Source: Cristatella mucedo (taxonomy: Eukaryota > Bryozoa > Phylactolaemata > Cristatellidae). From it: a stretch of 64,000 nucleotides of DNA. How positions within the stretch are numbered: position 1 is the first letter of the stretch; each line of letters begins with the position of its first letter. The notes beneath the pieces are model-generated. The model saw only the letters and a list, made by a program, of their open reading frames with translations. It made no database searches and was not told the DNA's origin. The position numbers and the translations under genes were made by a program. The DNA lies in contig WPIO01000015.1 of the NCBI GenBank assembly GCA_009760855.2, positions 887,001 through 951,000 on the forward strand. The letters run 5' to 3'. Below are positions 61,901-64,000 of this stretch, piece by piece.

Positions 61901-64000
61901 TTTGGCGATCGAGCCGTAAGCTCCTACTAGTACCAATAATGAATTTGCAGCTTTCGAGCCTAGCCAAAAAGAAACGTCGGTTTTGGAAAGCTTTTCGTTC
62001 GCTTCACAGTGGATGCGCTTGCCTCGCTTCGCTTCTGGCCTCCTCTGCGTGCGTGCACTTGCACGAGTCAGCGAACGTCACGAGGAATAAGTCTCTTGCT
62101 TACCGGTTTCGCTGAGAGCTTCATGTTTGCATTGGCGACGCCATGCTGGCCTACGATACTTGTTTACGTTTGCTGACTCGATACCGTGCACGACACTACT
62201 AACCCTTGGGTACTGATTCTTTTGCAGCCAGTGGCGAAGCGCCTGAATTGAGGCTAAGTTCTCTCAAGGCACTATGCAAACTGCCTATTTTTATTAGTAT
62301 TGTTTTGTTCAACCTAATCTTTATTTGCCAGTGAACGATGCAGCTGCACGTCTAGTTCGATCTTAGCCCGACGCTCCTCGAAAACATCAGCCACGACAAA
62401 CTCTCGGACCTAGTCTGTTATACAGAGCGCTATTACAGGTAAAATACTGTCCTTGTTCTTAAGGCACCTCCGCCAAACACCGGGCGGGACCCGTGTAGAC
62501 CAATGGCTCGAACACTAAAGGTCACGACTAGCAGCGTCAGTTCAGGCTCCCAGTGACCTCTGCTGAAACCTTGGGTGCCCGGATTGCTACTCTACAGAGG
62601 GCCCATTCTCTTACTGAGAACGACCCAAGTTTCTACCCACTAAGCGAGGATAAGAACACTCATGAGGCATATTCTCCAGCAGGCATCGATTCCTGCTCCC
62701 ACTCTCTAACCTGGAGCAGGGACACCCAGAGTTCTGTTCCCAAACCGGGAATGATCCGTGCTCCCGCTCTCTAACCGGAAGCATCGATACCCGGAAATTG
62801 AATCGCGTTCACAGATATGGACGTATCCGCAGGCATATACCATGCACACCTCAAGCCGCCTCGCCGATCGCCCTACTCCCGAGCTTCTGCAGTAGCTAAT
62901 AGATTGCCGAGTGTCCGCCCATATCCCACGTATTAATAGAACCGAGTGAAATGGCCACGAATAAACATCGCCTTGGTATTGGATAGTCGGCGTGGACAAA
63001 TGGTTGGTCCCTGCTCCTTGCCGAGGCTTAGAAGGAGCTTAAGGGCTTGCGCTTAACACCGCGGCCAATTACAGTAAAGGATTACCACTGTCAGCCGATG
63101 AGCTCTCCCGTCTCACTCCAGTGACGAAAAGAGGGTCGGTACAGAATTCTCACATCAATTTTGGTCCGAGATTGATAGGTCGGTCGTCTTGACTCAGCCA
63201 TTCTTGCGAAAGACAGGCTGACTCAACGGGCAGAATGCCTAATTTGGTTCGAGGGCTCTGCTTACCCGACTTCAGCTTTCTATATGATCCTGCAAAATCT
63301 GCTACTACGCCCTCATGCTCGATGTTCAAGGCAGAGGTGTTTTACTGCCTAGAAATTATTGTGCACCCAGAATTAGGCCAAAGTGAGAATACGCCACAAT
63401 ACTTCATTCGTAATTGAGTCGTTATATAACTCCAATTTTTGTTTATCCCATTTCAGTTAAACTACCCAGCTCACCGATCCCTCCAGATAAAGTTGATCGC
63501 AGCTTATTCCCATGCTCATGGATGGCACTGCTTTATTCTTGCTCGTAAGATGCTATTATTGTCGTTGCGATCGTCGATGCGAGTATGGCATTGGCCTACC
63601 ATTTCTCGAATAATATTGTCGTGTTTGGAGCAATGAGGCAATGCATCCATGCAGTGGCGTAGCCTGGACTAGCTGCAATAAAGCTGCCCGACATGGGCGT
63701 GACCCGGGGCAGCCAATCGCAGAAGAGTAGAAGTGGCGGTCCGGCCCGTGGGGTAGGTCTCGAGAGCGAGTCTCGAGTGGCCAGGGCGAGCTGCGCCTTC
63801 CCTAAGCCTAAGCGTGTGCAGCTAGTAGGGCGCCGTCGTAGTCGTGGAGATTTCGAGCTGGCCGGGCCGGCAGTGCCAAAGAGAGCCGGGTACGTTGTTT
63901 CAGCTCTACACTTGCAGTACTTGATCCTAGTAAATCGCCGAACCAGAGATCCCACGAACGTTTTAGGTAAACATTTGGCGGGCCGGCATTCGTCGTTAGT
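61901..64000. other. Upstream flank, no gene recognised
   Basis: Holds a LINE A/SINE I-type tail stub at 62225-62305. At 62690-62800 there is a loose internal repeat (ctcccactctctaacc / ctcccgctctctaacc). At 63650-63680 a gcagtggcgtagcctgg string is typical of some DNA-transposon ends. Open frames here lack motifs. Confidence 0.5.

Overview
This is nuclear DNA from a multicellular animal, most likely a non-vertebrate metazoan. It has long GT-AG introns, tRNA-derived SINEs, non-LTR retrotransposon (LINE) fragments with short A/T-rich tails, Tc1/mariner and MITE-like DNA transposon remnants, and very long dinucleotide microsatellites. I cannot name the phylum from sequence alone. There are no operons, CRISPR arrays or prokaryotic features.

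Two protein-coding genes can be read exon by exon, both on the minus strand. (1) DCTPP1, dCTP pyrophosphatase 1 (MazG-like all-alpha NTP pyrophosphatase): 4 coding exons from the ATG at 15107 to the stop at 3130, 202 residues, including a 35-bp exon. (2) A HIP1/HIP1R/Sla2-type endocytic adaptor: 25 coding exons from the ATG at 61410 to about 22.3 kb, 1070 residues before an uncertain tail, spread over 39 kb. Its order is ANTH domain, linker, long coiled coil, then the I/LWEQ (THATCH) actin-binding domain with the C-terminal dimerisation helix. Every exon joins in frame (3210 nt = 1070 codons) and follows human HIP1/HIP1R, recalled from memory, almost block for block. Two introns need GC rather than GT at the 5' splice site.

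Layout: 1-3.1 kb, LINE fragment and sequence beyond the DCTPP1 stop; 3.1-15.1 kb, DCTPP1; 15.1-22.2 kb, intergenic, with LINEs and a CpG-rich block at 16.3-18.2 kb; 22.2-61.4 kb, HIP1-like gene; 61.4-64 kb, upstream flank with no recognised gene.

Most remaining sequence is mobile-element debris. LINE family A (CR1/L2-like reverse transcriptase, TTA-rich tail) has about 15 truncated copies, some nested in one another; families B and C are rarer. SINE I has a tRNA-like head and a 3' tail nearly identical to the LINE A tail, a clear LINE/SINE partnership with a shared hairpin. SINE II is a second tRNA-derived family with its own conserved body. Two Tc1/mariner transposase remnants, a hAT-like element and a small inverted-repeat MITE are also present. 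Several perfect palindromes, a CAG/CTG array in a HIP1 intron, and a DYKDDDD (FLAG-like) string inside DCTPP1 deserve a second look.

The two genes have no known shared pathway: DCTPP1 cleans the nucleotide pool, and HIP1 links clathrin coats and phosphoinositides to actin. Their neighbourhood looks incidental. All splice sites are inferred from sequence and protein-family fit, with no transcript evidence.
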